A DNA stretch of 64,000 nucleotides from a bacterium HR10 (GCA_002923315.1 BEHM01000015.1:1-64000), one strand, 5' to 3'; shown: positions 30,829-39,907, numbered from the stretch's first letter. The notes: generated by a model from the letters alone, not told the origin. Made by a program: numbers and translations.

Positions 30829-31734
30829 TCACGGCATCTCCCGCTCCCGAATTCGCGAAGGCGGGGGGGGAGCTTCGTCCAAAAGTTGCGTCGTCCCCTC
30901 GGCTCCAGATATTGGGGATGAGGCTCCTTCCAGAAGTTGCGTCGTCCCCTCGGTCACGGAGAACGCGCTGGAAGGGAGAGGCGGCATCGCGGGCTCTTCG
31001 CTCACGCGTGGCCGAAGCCCTCCCTTCATCCCTCGTCGGCCCATCCCCTGCCGCAATCCATAAATCCCCCAAATCCCCCATCCCCATCCGAAAGCCCCAG
31101 CGAGAAGCCCCAGAAAGATCACGACCCCTTCGAGCTTCGCCGGGAGATCGAAGAGGAGAAGGGCGAGACAAACGGTCATGAGCGCCAAGCCTGCGCTCCC
31201 CGTAAGGAGCGCCAGATATGCTGCGCGATTTCTCGCTACAAGATTCAGGACGTCCAGCTCGGCCGGCTCTAAGACGGCCAGCAGCGCGCCACATCGTCGG
31301 CAAAATCGCGAACCCGCAGGATTCTCCCCACCGCATCTCGTGCAGAGCGGTGCCCGGGCGCCCTGCAGTGCGACCGCCGCGATCGCCTCCGCCTCCTGCG
31401 CGAGAACGGGCAGATCGCCCTTCGTGATCCATCCCAATCCCGAGTGCTTGAGCGAATAGCTGAACGTTACCTGTGTCGCCTGCTCCCCCGCCGGCTTGAA
31501 CCCGATGTGGAGGGACAATGGGTACTTGAGGACGTTCAAGGAGAAATGGGCGCCGCCGCGTCGCGCCTGAAGCGGATCTTCGCTCACCACGTGATACCCC
31601 ACTCTCTCAAGCGCCCGCGCCAGTTGCGGTCGGAGACGCTCGACCGTCCCCGGCAACACCAGCGTCACGTCGCAGTCGGCCGAATCCAGACCAAACCGAT
31701 AACTGATCACCTCGGCCTGAAGCCTGACGCTCAT
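30829..31734 (-). CDS. Zinc-ribbon membrane protein with duplicated TEGTTQLL tail
   Basis: A 301-residue protein of unknown function. The N-terminal half (about 1-130) is a soluble domain (VISYRFGLDSADCDVTLVLPG, HFSLNVLKYPLSLHIG). Then come a zinc ribbon CTRCGGENPAGSRFCRRCGA, two membrane helices (YLALLTGSAGLALMTVCLALLLF and LEGVVIFLGLLAGAFGWGWGI), and an acidic, Ser/Pro-rich tail with two copies of [SG]xxEGTTQLL[ED]. Such tails recur, from memory, in acidobacterial zinc-ribbon proteins; the Thr pair could be a phosphorylation site read by FHA domains, which is speculation. The ATG at 31734 follows GGAGAG. Confidence 0.75.
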   Translation of the reverse strand: MSVRLQAEVISYRFGLDSADCDVTLVLPGTVERLRPQLARALERVGYHVVSEDPLQARRGGAHFSLNVLKYPLSLHIGFKPAGEQATQVTFSYSLKHSGLGWITKGDLPVLAQEAEAIAAVALQGARAPLCTRCGGENPAGSRFCRRCGALLAVLEPAELDVLNLVARNRAAYLALLTGSAGLALMTVCLALLLFDLPAKLEGVVIFLGLLAGAFGWGWGIWGIYGLRQGMGRRGMKGGLRPRVSEEPAMPPLPSSAFSVTEGTTQLLEGASSPISGAEGTTQLLDEAPPPPSRIREREMP

Positions 31735-31756
31735 CTCTCCGTGTTCTCCGGCCGAG

Positions 31757-31785
31757 TTTATACCACAGGCACAGGCGGCGAACAA
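31757..31785 (-). promoter_or_regulatory. Promoter of the zinc-ribbon membrane protein gene
   Basis: TTGTTC (31780-31785), 17 bases, TATAAA (31757-31762), divergent from the meaB promoter. Confidence 0.55.
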
Positions 31786-31824
31786 GCCAGCACTCGTATT
31801 GTCCGCGCGCGTTCGGAATCCACC

Positions 31825-31852
31825 TTGACGCCGGCTCCGAAGACCGTTTAAC
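31825..31852 (+). promoter_or_regulatory. Promoter of the meaB operon
   Basis: TTGACG (31825-31830), 16 bases, TTTAAC (31847-31852). GAGGGG follows shortly before the ATG at 31875. Confidence 0.5.
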
Positions 31853-31874
31853 GTTAAGTGTCTGCTGAGGGGTC

Positions 31875-32867
31875 ATGTCGGACGCGCTGACCGCACTGAT
31901 CGAGAGCATCCGCGCCCAAGACGCGCGGGCCATCGCTCGGGCGATCTCGCTGGTGGAAAATGACGGAGCCCAAGCTCTGGCTCTTCTCCAACGGCTCTTC
32001 CCCTACACGGGGCGAGCTGTGGTCCTGGGCGTGACGGGATCGCCGGGCGTTGGTAAGAGCACGCTCGTGGATCGCCTGGCGCAGTATTATCGGGTCCGCG
32101 GAGAGACCGTGGGGATCATTGCCGTGGACCCCTCGAGTCCCTTCACCGGCGGGGCGATCCTCGGCGATCGCATTCGGATGCACGCGCTCGGGACTGATCC
32201 CGGCGTCTTCATCCGCTCGATGGCCACGCGCGGGAATTTGGGGGGCCTGGCCCGCGCGACCGGAGATGCCATCCTCATCCTCGATGCTGCCGGCTATGAG
32301 AAAGTGATCGTCGAGACCGTCGGCGTCGGCCAGGGTGAAGTGGACATCGTGAAGACGGCCGATGTGACGATCGTCGTCCTCATGCCGGGACTCGGCGATG
32401 ACGTGCAGACGATCAAAGCGGGCTTGATGGAGATCGGCGATGTCTTCGTCATCAACAAGGCTGATCGTGAGGGCGTCTCGCGCATCGAGAGCGAGCTGAA
32501 CGCCATGCTCGCCATCGCCGAACGGCGCGATGGATGGCACCCGCCGATCGTCAAGACGATCGCGACCGAAGGTCAGGGGATCGAAGAGCTGGGGAATGCC
32601 ATCGCGCGCTTCCTGGAATTCCGCGAGCGCAGCCCACAAGCCGACCGACGACGTCAGGAGATGGCCGAACAGCGGTTGCACGCGCTGCTGCGGGATCGGC
32701 TCTTCGACTTCGCCCTTCGCCATCTCACGACGGCCGAAGAGATGGCCCGATGGGCCACCGAGATCGCCCGTCGTGAACGCGATCCTTACTCCATCGTGGA
32801 GGAGATCCTCAAGCGGTGTGGGAGACCAGATCCCACGCCCTTTCCGATCTCAGAGCGAGGGGACTGA
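31875..32867 (+). CDS. meaB: Methylmalonyl-CoA mutase-associated GTPase MeaB
   Basis: G3E GTPase that protects and loads cobalamin into methylmalonyl-CoA mutase. The 330-residue protein shows Walker A TGSPGVGKST (Lys61), VDPSSPFTGGAILGDRIRM (switch region typical of ArgK/MeaB), ETVGVGQGEVDI, and the guanine-specificity motif NKAD. It starts an operon: the methylmalonyl-CoA epimerase gene begins four bases after its stop, which supports a role in propionyl-CoA metabolism. The mutase itself is not in the window. Confidence 0.96.
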   Translation: MSDALTALIESIRAQDARAIARAISLVENDGAQALALLQRLFPYTGRAVVLGVTGSPGVGKSTLVDRLAQYYRVRGETVGIIAVDPSSPFTGGAILGDRIRMHALGTDPGVFIRSMATRGNLGGLARATGDAILILDAAGYEKVIVETVGVGQGEVDIVKTADVTIVVLMPGLGDDVQTIKAGLMEIGDVFVINKADREGVSRIESELNAMLAIAERRDGWHPPIVKTIATEGQGIEELGNAIARFLEFRERSPQADRRRQEMAEQRLHALLRDRLFDFALRHLTTAEEMARWATEIARRERDPYSIVEEILKRCGRPDPTPFPISERGD

Positions 32868-32871
32868 ACCG

Positions 32872-33285
32872 ATGCGACTGGATCACATCGCCATCGCCGT
32901 GCGTTCGCTGGATGAGGCGCTCCCGTTTTACACGGAGGCCCTCGGATTGACCTGCACCGGACAAGAGATCATCGCCGAACAGGGCGTTCGCCTGGCCATG
33001 CTCCCTGTGGGCGAAGGGCGCCTGGAGCTGCTCGAACCCCTCAGCGAGCATTCGCCCGTCGGCCGATTCCTGGCGCGACGCGGCGAAGGCTTGCACCACA
33101 TCTGCCTCCAGGTGGACGATATCGAGCGCGCTCTCGCCCACCTCCGCGCGCAAGGCGTTCGCCTCGTGGATGAAGAGCCGCGCTGTGGCGCGGAGGGGCG
33201 CAAGATCGCCTTCCTGCACCCGGCGAGCGCGCACGGTGTGCTCATCGAACTGGTCGAAGTTCCGAAGGAGGGGAAGGAACCGTGA
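32872..33285 (+). CDS. mce: Methylmalonyl-CoA epimerase
   Basis: Interconverts (2S)- and (2R)-methylmalonyl-CoA. The 137-residue vicinal-oxygen-chelate protein begins LDHIAIAVRSLDEALPFY with metal-ligand His4-like HIA, then RLELLEPLSEHSPVGRFLARRGEGLHHICLQVDD (second His) and IAFLHPASAHGVLIELVE (final Glu ligand). GAGGGG precedes the ATG. Its stop overlaps the next gene by GTGA. Substrate assignment rests on the family and on the adjacent meaB. Confidence 0.93.
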   Translation: MRLDHIAIAVRSLDEALPFYTEALGLTCTGQEIIAEQGVRLAMLPVGEGRLELLEPLSEHSPVGRFLARRGEGLHHICLQVDDIERALAHLRAQGVRLVDEEPRCGAEGRKIAFLHPASAHGVLIELVEVPKEGKEP

Positions 33286-34400
33286 GATTCCCGACGCGAG
33301 CCGCATGGCTCATCGCCATGGTCGTGGGGATCGGTGCCGCTGCCGTCTTCATCCAACGCCGCCTCGCGGACCATCCCCCCCTCGCTCATCTCTCGACTGC
33401 GGACATCGAGACGCTGCTTGAAGGCATGCCCGAATCACGGCGTGCCTTCTTCTCCACGCCAGAGGGGCGACAGCAACTCGCCGAGCAACTTCGACAAGCG
33501 CTCGCCATGGCGCAGGAGGCTCGGCGCATCGGGCTGTTAGGGCGAACGGAAGTCGCCGCCCAGGTGGAGATTCAAAGGCTCTCCCTCCTGGCCTCCGCAT
33601 ATCGCGAGCGGCATCCCGACGTGGAGATCCCAGAGGAAGAGATCGAGCGTTTCTTCCGGACGAATCCGACGGCGCTGGATCAGGTGTTCGCGGCTAATCC
33701 CCAACTCTCCCGGAGCGCGCTCAACGAGCAGGTGCGCCGCCAGTATGGCGAGCTTCTCCTGCTGGCCGAGCGCGCGCGCACAGAGGGCCTGGATCGAGAT
33801 CCGCGCATCGCCCTGCAGCTCCGGGTCTTCCCCGCCTTCGTCCTGCAGAGCTATCTTCTGCGCGAGCTACAGCAACGCACGTCCGTGAGCGAGGAGGAGA
33901 TCCGTCGCTACTACGAGGAGCACAAGAACGAGTTCGAGCAAGTGCGCGCCCGACACATCCTCTTCAGCACGCGCCCGATCGCGCGGGATGGGAATCCGCC
34001 GCCGGATAAGGAGACCGTGCGGCGCAAGGCACAGGAGGTCTTGCGCCGGGCCCGCGCCGGAGAAGACTTCGCCGCCCTCGCTCGAGAGTTCTCCGATGAC
34101 CCGGGCTCGAAGGACAAGGGCGGAGATCTCGACTTCTTCGGGCGCGGCCGCATGGTGCGCGAGTTCGAGGATGCTGCCTTCGCCCTGCAGCCGGGACAGA
34201 TCAGCGATCTCGTGGAGACGAGCTACGGCTTTCACATCATCAAAGTCGAGGCGCGACGCATCGCGCCGCTGGATGAGGAGACGCGACTGCAGATCGAACA
34301 GACGATCCGGCAGAAGAAGATTCAGGAACGGATCGCGCAGATCCTGGCGCGCTATCCCATCACGATCGAAGGCTTTTCGGCGGAGTCGCGCCATCCCTGA
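33282..34400 (+). CDS. Parvulin-type peptidyl-prolyl cis-trans isomerase (SurA/PpiC-like)
   Basis: A 372-residue envelope chaperone with an N-terminal membrane anchor (AAWLIAMVVGIGAAAVFI), a helical SurA-N/PpiD-like domain (about 60-210) and a parvulin domain (RARHILFSTRP, REFSDDPGSKDKGGDLDFFGRGRMVREFEDAAF, YGFHIIKVEAR). GTG 33282 overlaps the epimerase stop (GTGA). It likely helps fold exported proteins; there is no functional tie to methylmalonyl-CoA metabolism, so the operon mixes functions. Confidence 0.9.
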   Translation: MRFPTRAAWLIAMVVGIGAAAVFIQRRLADHPPLAHLSTADIETLLEGMPESRRAFFSTPEGRQQLAEQLRQALAMAQEARRIGLLGRTEVAAQVEIQRLSLLASAYRERHPDVEIPEEEIERFFRTNPTALDQVFAANPQLSRSALNEQVRRQYGELLLLAERARTEGLDRDPRIALQLRVFPAFVLQSYLLRELQQRTSVSEEEIRRYYEEHKNEFEQVRARHILFSTRPIARDGNPPPDKETVRRKAQEVLRRARAGEDFAALAREFSDDPGSKDKGGDLDFFGRGRMVREFEDAAFALQPGQISDLVETSYGFHIIKVEARRIAPLDEETRLQIEQTIRQKKIQERIAQILARYPITIEGFSAESRHP

Positions 34401-34415
34401 CGGAGGCGAACGCTC

Positions 34416-35270
34416 GTGACCGAATCCATCGTCCTGGGGAAGATGACGCTCGACGTGGTGAGCGACGGGACCTGGCGGCTGGACGGGGGCATGATGTTCG
34501 GCATCGTCCCCAAAGTGCTCTGGGAACGGGTGGCTCCGGCTGATGAGAAGAACCGCATCCTCATGGGCCTGAACTGCCTGCTCGTGCACACGGATCGGCA
34601 CGTCGTCCTCGTGGACACGGGACTCGGCGACGTGTGGGATGAGAAGTTCCACCAGATTTATGCCCCACATCGTCCGCGCCCGCTGCTGGAGCAGCTCGCC
34701 GACCGAGGGCTCCGTCCCGAGGACATTGACGTGGTCATCAACACGCACTTGCACTTCGATCATGCCGGGAACAACACGCGGCGTCGGGGCGAGCGGATCG
34801 TGCCGACCTTTCCGCGCGCCCGCTATGTCGTCCAGCGCGGCGAATACGAGCACGCCATGGCCCCAAACGAACGCGATCGCGCCAGCTATCGCGCCGTCAC
34901 CTGGGAGTCCGTCCGCGAGAGCGGACAGCTCGAATTGATCGAGGGCGATGCGGAGATCGTCCCGGGCGTCCGCGTCCTGAAGGTGCGCGGTCATAATCGC
35001 GATCTCCAGATCGTCCTCCTGCACTCGGAAGGTCAAACGGCGGTCTTCTGGAGCGACCTGATCCCCATGACACCGCATGTGCAGAAGCCGTGGATCGCCG
35101 CTCTGGACCACTATCCACTGGAGACGCTCGAGCAGAAGCGTCGCCTGCTGCCACAGGCTGTGCGGGAGCGCTGGCTCTGCGTCTTCTATCACGATCCTCA
35201 TCTCCCCGTCGGGCGCATCATCGAGGAGTCCGACGGGCGATTCCGGGTCGTCCCCATCACGGGAGGGTGA
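34416..35270 (+). CDS. MBL-fold metallo-hydrolase
   Basis: A 284-residue metallo-beta-lactamase-fold hydrolase. The metal motif is [12 protein letters not shown] (HxHxDH) after the first strand [20 protein letters not shown], with a further His in [11 protein letters not shown] and Asp in FWSDLIPMT, consistent with a two-metal site in an AHL-lactonase/glyoxalase-II-like family. Substrate unknown. GTG start with GGAGG upstream; the mtnP gene begins one base after the stop. Confidence 0.85.
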   Translation: MTESIVLGKMTLDVVSDGTWRLDGGMMFGIVPKVLWERVAPADEKNRILMGLNCLLVHTDRHVVLVDTGLGDVWDEKFHQIYAPHRPRPLLEQLADRGLRPEDIDVVINTHLHFDHAGNNTRRRGERIVPTFPRARYVVQRGEYEHAMAPNERDRASYRAVTWESVRESGQLELIEGDAEIVPGVRVLKVRGHNRDLQIVLLHSEGQTAVFWSDLIPMTPHVQKPWIAALDHYPLETLEQKRRLLPQAVRERWLCVFYHDPHLPVGRIIEESDGRFRVVPITGG

Positions 35271-35271
35271 G

Positions 35272-36150
35272 ATGTCGGAAGCCACGATCGGCATCATCGG
35301 CGGCAGCGGATTCTACGAGATGGAGGGCTTGCGCGACGTCGAGGAGATCACCGTGGATACGCCCTTCGGCAAGCCTTCGGACGCCTTCCTGCTGGGCACG
35401 CTCGAAGGTGTGCGCGTCGCGTTCCTGGCGCGGCACGGGCGCGGTCACCGGCTCATGCCGACCGAGCTGCCCTTCCGCGCGAACATCTACGCGATGAAGC
35501 TGCTCGGCGTCGAACGCATCATCTCGGTGAGCGCCGTCGGCTCCCTGCAAGAGAAATACGCGCCACTGGACATCGTCATCCCGGATCAATTCTTCGATCG
35601 GACGCGCCAACGACCCTCCACGTTCTTCGGCGACGGGATCGTGGCGCACATCTCCTTCGCCGATCCCGTCTGCCCGGTCGTCAGCGATGCGCTCGAACGC
35701 GCGGCTCGGCAGATCGCAGGCCTGCGCGTGCATCGCGGGGGGACGTACGTGTGCATCGAAGGGCCGGCCTTCTCGACTCGCGCCGAATCGCACGTCTATC
35801 GCGCCTGGGGGATGGACATCATCGGGATGACGAATCTGCAAGAGGCCAAGCTCGCTCGCGAGGCGGAGATCTGCTACGCGACGCTGGCCCTGGTGACCGA
35901 TTACGACTGCTGGCATCCCGATCACGATTCGGTCACCGTCGAGATGGTGCTCGAGTATCTCAACCGCAATACGGCCAACGCCAAACGCATCGTCCGAACG
36001 GCCGTCGCGCTGCTCAAGGAGACGGACAGCGCCTGCCGCTGCCAATCGGCGTTGCAACACGCCATTCAAACGGATCGCGCCGCGATCCCTCCGGAGACCA
36101 TACGGCGACTCTCGGCGATCCTGCGCAAATATTTCCCCATCGAGGAGTGA
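35272..36150 (+). CDS. mtnP: S-methyl-5'-thioadenosine phosphorylase
   Basis: Phosphorolysis of methylthioadenosine to adenine and 5-methylthioribose-1-phosphate in methionine salvage. The 292-residue protein has [74 protein letters not shown] and [11 protein letters not shown]; the last motif points to MTA phosphorylase rather than general purine nucleoside phosphorylase. The start at 35272 follows GGGAGGGTGAG. Four bases downstream of its stop, the next gene begins. Confidence 0.92.
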   Translation: MSEATIGIIGGSGFYEMEGLRDVEEITVDTPFGKPSDAFLLGTLEGVRVAFLARHGRGHRLMPTELPFRANIYAMKLLGVERIISVSAVGSLQEKYAPLDIVIPDQFFDRTRQRPSTFFGDGIVAHISFADPVCPVVSDALERAARQIAGLRVHRGGTYVCIEGPAFSTRAESHVYRAWGMDIIGMTNLQEAKLAREAEICYATLALVTDYDCWHPDHDSVTVEMVLEYLNRNTANAKRIVRTAVALLKETDSACRCQSALQHAIQTDRAAIPPETIRRLSAILRKYFPIEE

Positions 36151-36154
36151 GCCT

Positions 36155-36649
36155 ATGCGAGGTCGAGAGCATCTGCGAAGGGAGCGCTCCTCGCCCCACG
36201 TTCTGATGGCGGCCGGCGCTCGTGCGCGCCGGGGATTCACCGGCATGGCGCGCGCGCTCAGCTTGGGACTCATCCTCGCACTCCTTCCTCCCCTGGCGCT
36301 CGCCGCGCGCCAAGGGAGCGTCTCGCGCGGCCCCCTGCTCGATCCCCGCAACCCGGAACTCGAACGCGCGGCGCAGCATGATCTGGACGTCGCGCGCTTC
36401 TACATCAAACGGAAGAAGTGGAAAGCTGCCGAAGGCCGCTTGCAAGCCATCGTGCGCGATCATCCGGCCTTCTCGCGCATCGTGGAGGTCTATTTCCTGC
36501 TCGGCGAAGTCTATCGGCAGACGGGACAGCGCGATCTCGCCGTCGAACTCTACTCGCGCGTCATCGAGGAATTCCCTGAACACGAACTCGCCACGCGCGC
36601 GCGCGAACGCCTTCGCGACTTGGGCGCCTCCCCGACCAAAGGGGGATGA
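36155..36649 (+). CDS. Exported TPR protein (BamD/YbgF-like)
   Basis: A 164-residue protein with a likely signal sequence (MARALSLGLILALLPPLALAARQG, beginning near residue 31) and two to three TPR-like helical hairpins (ARFYIKRKKWKAAEGRLQAIV, EVYFLLGEVYRQTGQRDLAVELYSRVIEEFPEH). Such proteins are periplasmic or lipid-anchored scaffold parts; BamD-like in pattern, but no lipobox Cys is visible. The true start may be the internal ATG near 36245. Last gene of the meaB operon; converges on the HAD gene. Confidence 0.75.
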   Translation: MRGREHLRRERSSPHVLMAAGARARRGFTGMARALSLGLILALLPPLALAARQGSVSRGPLLDPRNPELERAAQHDLDVARFYIKRKKWKAAEGRLQAIVRDHPAFSRIVEVYFLLGEVYRQTGQRDLAVELYSRVIEEFPEHELATRARERLRDLGASPTKGG

Positions 36650-36676
36650 TCGCCGGACGCCACCCCGCGGGGAGGT

Positions 36677-37420
36677 TCAGAGACCGAGCACCGCTCCCAA
36701 CTCGTCCAACCGCGAGATGACGTAATCGGGATCCACGACGTCGTCCGGCACCTCCTCGCCCCGCCGGTTCAGCCAGGCCGCGTCCATGCCGATGCTCTTC
36801 GCGCCGAGGATGTCCGCCTCGAAGGTGTCGCCGACAAAGAGCGCCTCGCGCGGGGAGACGTTCAATGGCGCGAGCGCCCGAAGGAAGATCTCCCGATGAG
36901 GCTTGCGCCACGGCACCTCAGCCGAGATGACGATCGCCTCAAAGAGATCGTGAATTCCGAAATCGCGCAGGATGCGACGCGCCGTCGGTGGATGATCGAA
37001 ATTCGAGACGAGCCCGAGCCGAAAGCGCTCCCTCGCGCGGACGAGAAGCCGACGGTTCTCCTCCGGCAGGTCGGCGCCGCGCGCCCACGTCTCCATATGC
37101 GCCCGCACCAGGCGCTCGACGACCTCCTCCGGCAGGGAATCCAACTGCAACAGCTCGAGCAGGCGCCGGAACCGAACCTGCGAAGGGTATTCCCGCAATT
37201 CCGTCTTGCGGCGCGCCTCCATCTGGCGCCACGACTCCCGAAAAGCCTCGTAGAAGGCATCGAAGGAGATATGGGGGACGTACTCACGCAGAACATCGTA
37301 GACGACCCCACTTGTCGAGAAGAGCGTCTGCTCGCCAATGCGGACCTGCGGCAAGCGCTCGGCATGGAAATCCACGACCGTGTCGAACAAGTCGAAGAGG
37401 ATCGCGCGATACGTCTTCAT
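36677..37420 (-). CDS. HAD-family hydrolase
   Basis: A 247-residue haloacid-dehalogenase-type phosphatase or dehalogenase. Motif I is ILFDLFDTVVDF (nucleophile Asp), with Thr as the variant at the third position. Motif II is LGLVSNFDH, motif III Lys in VPWRKPHREIF, and motif IV FVGDTFEADILGA. A helical cap (about 20-110) gives subfamily I. Substrate unknown. Its ATG overlaps the stop of the LOG-like gene by four bases. Confidence 0.87.
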   Translation of the reverse strand: MKTYRAILFDLFDTVVDFHAERLPQVRIGEQTLFSTSGVVYDVLREYVPHISFDAFYEAFRESWRQMEARRKTELREYPSQVRFRRLLELLQLDSLPEEVVERLVRAHMETWARGADLPEENRRLLVRARERFRLGLVSNFDHPPTARRILRDFGIHDLFEAIVISAEVPWRKPHREIFLRALAPLNVSPREALFVGDTFEADILGAKSIGMDAAWLNRRGEEVPDDVVDPDYVISRLDELGAVLGL

Positions 37421-37938
37421 AGGTGCTCCGACCGATTCTCCCGCGAGAGTAGCGCGAAGGCCACGGCGACGGCTTCCTCCGGCGTCTCCACCACGCGCAG
37501 GACGCCTCCAGCTTCTCCAAACGGAGACTCGAACCGCCAGGAATGGAGGAGGACGACAGGCTTCCCCACCTTCAGGGCGAGGGCGATCTCCGAGAGCGTG
37601 CCGTATCCACCGGCGATGGCGATGATGGCGTCCGCCGCGCGCACGTTGATGACGTTGCGCGCTTCAGACAAGCCGGTGAAGATCGCGATCTGGATGTAGG
37701 GATTCGGCGGTGACTCGCGCTCATCTCCCCCGGGGAGGATCCCGACGGTGATCCCGCCGGCTTCCCAAGCTCCGCGCGCAGCCGCTTCCATCACGCCCCC
37801 CAATCCCCCGCACAGCAGAACGGCGCCGCGCTCGGCAATGAGCCGACCGACGGTGCGCGCCTGCTCATAGATGGCGGGATCGCAATGCGCACTCCCCATG
37901 ACGCCGATGATCACACGTCGCGCGCTTCTCAGGCTCAT
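37417..37938 (-). CDS. LOG/TIGR00725-type nucleotide-binding protein
   Basis: A 173-residue Rossmann protein: IGVMGSAHCD, GAVLLCGGLGGVMEAAARGA, GGITVGILPGGD, SEARNVINVRAADAIIAIAGGYGTLSEIALAL. The pair GGxxGxM and GGxGTLxE is that of the lysine-decarboxylase-like (LOG) superfamily, members of which include cytokinin-activating phosphoribohydrolases, though the TIGR00725 branch has no proven substrate. It precedes the HAD hydrolase in a two-gene unit. Confidence 0.85.
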   Translation of the reverse strand: MSLRSARRVIIGVMGSAHCDPAIYEQARTVGRLIAERGAVLLCGGLGGVMEAAARGAWEAGGITVGILPGGDERESPPNPYIQIAIFTGLSEARNVINVRAADAIIAIAGGYGTLSEIALALKVGKPVVLLHSWRFESPFGEAGGVLRVVETPEEAVAVAFALLSRENRSEHL

Positions 37939-38013
37939 ACGCGAAGCAGCAATTGTAACCGCACGCCCACCGAGCGAGCAATCACCCGCGATGGCGCGCC
38001 CGCGACTTCGCGC

Positions 38014-38081
38014 TATGATTGAGCGGTGAGCGGAGGTCCTGCGCGAACGATCCGCACCATTGAGCGCAGGCCTCGCTCAAT
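38014..38081 (+). promoter_or_regulatory. Promoter-leader region with three ATTGAGCG elements and a 9-bp dyad
   Basis: A -10 box TATGAT (38014-38019) overlaps one ATTGAGCG (38018-38025). A second copy (38059-38066) pairs with its inverse CGCTCAAT (38074-38081) around a 7-base loop; one more C-G pair makes the stem 9 bp (38058-38082). The pattern suggests an operator or an RNA switch for the amphi-Trp gene. The -35 region is not convincing. Confidence 0.5.
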
Positions 38082-38101
38082 GCCGTTCCCAGGAGCCGCC
38101 C

Positions 38102-38407
38102 ATGCCGAAGGGAAACCGACGAGATGTGGAGCGAATATATTCGAAGGAGGCGTTCATTGCTCAGCTCCGGCGCCTGGCCGATGCCCTGGAACAGGGGAGA
38201 GCGTTCCGCATTCGCGTGGCGGGCGAGCGCGTGCGCATCCCGGCGCGCGCGACCTTCAGCATCGAGCATGAGCGCGAGCGAGGAGTGGAGGAGTTGGAGT
38301 TCCAAGTGCGATGGACGCGTTCCGCCCTCGGACCAGCATCGCGAAAGCAGCGCCGACGCGCGCGCCGCGCGCGTTCCTCCGCGAGAGCGGGCGAGCGCGC
38401 CACTTGA
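38102..38407 (+). CDS. Amphi-Trp domain protein
   Basis: A 101-residue basic protein. EAFIAQLRRLADALEQGRAFRIRVAGERVRIPARATFSIEHE...ELEFQVRW follows the amphi-Trp domain (helix-turn, then beta strands ending in a Trp), a small family of unknown biochemical role. The C-terminal 25 residues are very Arg/Lys/Ala-rich and could bind nucleic acid. AGGAGCC precedes the ATG at 38102. The leader carries the dyad at 38058-38082. The M16-family gene follows with its own ribosome-binding site. Confidence 0.7.
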   Translation: MPKGNRRDVERIYSKEAFIAQLRRLADALEQGRAFRIRVAGERVRIPARATFSIEHERERGVEELEFQVRWTRSALGPASRKQRRRARRARSSARAGERAT

Positions 38408-38456
38408 ACATTCCAGCGAGCCTCGCCACAATCTTAGGGTCAAGGGGAGGGATCGC

Positions 38457-39890
38457 ATGAACCGATGGACGTGCGTGAGCCGTTGGTTCTTCGGAGCGAT
38501 CGTGAGCGCGTGTCTTCTTGGGGGGGGATTGCCTGGCCTCCATGACGTCGGGGGCATTGATGCTCCGACCGCCTCACCATCGCTGCAACAGACGGAGGGG
38601 TCGGCCTTCCCGAACGCCTACTACGATTATCTCCTCAACGGCCTTCAGGTCATCCTCCTGCAACGCCCCGAGGCCTCTGAGGCCATCCTGAGCCTCATGA
38701 TCAAGAGCGGGGCGGCGTTCGATCGGGCGGGGAAATCGGGCACAGCGGCGCTGACGGCGCGCGCGATCTGGCTGGGAGCCGAAGACCTGAGCGGGACGAC
38801 GCTGAGGCAGCGACTCGCGGCGCTGGAAGCGGCCGTTCGCACGGACGTCACCTGGGATGCGACGACGATCACCGTCGAGGCTCCAGCGCGCAGTCTGCCG
38901 GAACTCATCCGCCTGATGGCGCGCGTCGTCTCGCGACCGACGTTCGAGGCCGAAGCGGTAGCGGCATTGAAAGCGCACTTCCTCGAGGAGGTGAAGGCCA
39001 AGTCTGGCGATCTCTCCGAGGTCGCCGATCGGGACTGGTATCGCGCGCTCTATCACCCGCATCCGTATGCGCGCCCCCCCGAGGGTCTGCCGGAAGAGAT
39101 CGCCGCGATCACCCCACTGGATCTCACGCGCCACCATGCGCGCTTTTTCATCGCCAACAACGCGACGCTCGTCATCCTCAGCCCGTTCGCTCCCGAGACG
39201 GTGATGCCCATCGTGCGCCCGAACTTCGGGGCTATGCTCAAGGGGAAGATCGTCCCGGCTACGTTCATCGCGCCCGCGCCGCTTCAGGGTGTGCGCATCC
39301 TCATTCGTGATCTGCCGGCAGCTCCGATGGCGCACATTCGCCTGGGCGCTTTCGGTCTGGAGCGCTTCTCCGATGACTACATCCCGGCCCTCGTGCTCGC
39401 CGAGGCCATCCGCCTGCGGCTGGAGCGCGCGCTCTCGGACATCGGGAATCCGGCGCCGCGCGCACACTGCCGTTTCGACCTCTGCACGCAGCGCGGCCCC
39501 TTCTTGCTCTCGCTCGCTGTCCCGAACGAACACATCGTCCCGGCCCTACGGCGCGCCCTGCAGGTGTTGACCGAGATGCGCGCCGCAGGACCCACTCCGG
39601 AGGAGCTGGCCGAAGCTCAACGGCGATGGAGCGAGCAACTCGCGCCGGATGCGCTCTCCCCACGACAATGGGTCGAGATGCTGCACCGCATCGAACTCTA
39701 CGGCCTGGGTCGAGACTATGTGCACCGCTTCCCCGCGCGGCTTCGCCGCGTGACCCACGAAGACGTCGCGCGCGTGGCCGAGAAGTACCTCTCCCCACAG
39801 AATCTGCTCGTCGTCATTGTCGGACGGGCTCAGGGACTCGCTGATGTTCTGAAGGATCTCGGGACCGTGGAAGTGAAGGCCGGGACCTGA
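38457..39890 (+). CDS. M16 peptidase-like protein lacking the zinc motif
   Basis: A 477-residue exported protein with signal peptide (WFFGAIVSACLLGGGLPG). It has the M16 two-lobe layout: NAYYDYLLNGLQVILLQRPEA, SLMIKSGAAFDRAGKSGTAAL, then RYH-like ARFFIANNATLVILSPF, and a second lobe from about residue 260. In active M16 enzymes the segment after GKxGxA holds HxxEH; here it reads TAALTARAIW, so no zinc site remains. It is probably a non-catalytic partner like the alpha subunit of processing peptidase. No active M16 partner is adjacent. AGGGGAGGG precedes the ATG. Confidence 0.83.
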   Translation: MNRWTCVSRWFFGAIVSACLLGGGLPGLHDVGGIDAPTASPSLQQTEGSAFPNAYYDYLLNGLQVILLQRPEASEAILSLMIKSGAAFDRAGKSGTAALTARAIWLGAEDLSGTTLRQRLAALEAAVRTDVTWDATTITVEAPARSLPELIRLMARVVSRPTFEAEAVAALKAHFLEEVKAKSGDLSEVADRDWYRALYHPHPYARPPEGLPEEIAAITPLDLTRHHARFFIANNATLVILSPFAPETVMPIVRPNFGAMLKGKIVPATFIAPAPLQGVRILIRDLPAAPMAHIRLGAFGLERFSDDYIPALVLAEAIRLRLERALSDIGNPAPRAHCRFDLCTQRGPFLLSLAVPNEHIVPALRRALQVLTEMRAAGPTPEELAEAQRRWSEQLAPDALSPRQWVEMLHRIELYGLGRDYVHRFPARLRRVTHEDVARVAEKYLSPQNLLVVIVGRAQGLADVLKDLGTVEVKAGT

Positions 39891-39907
39891 ACGTCCCCGG
39901 CTGCGAC

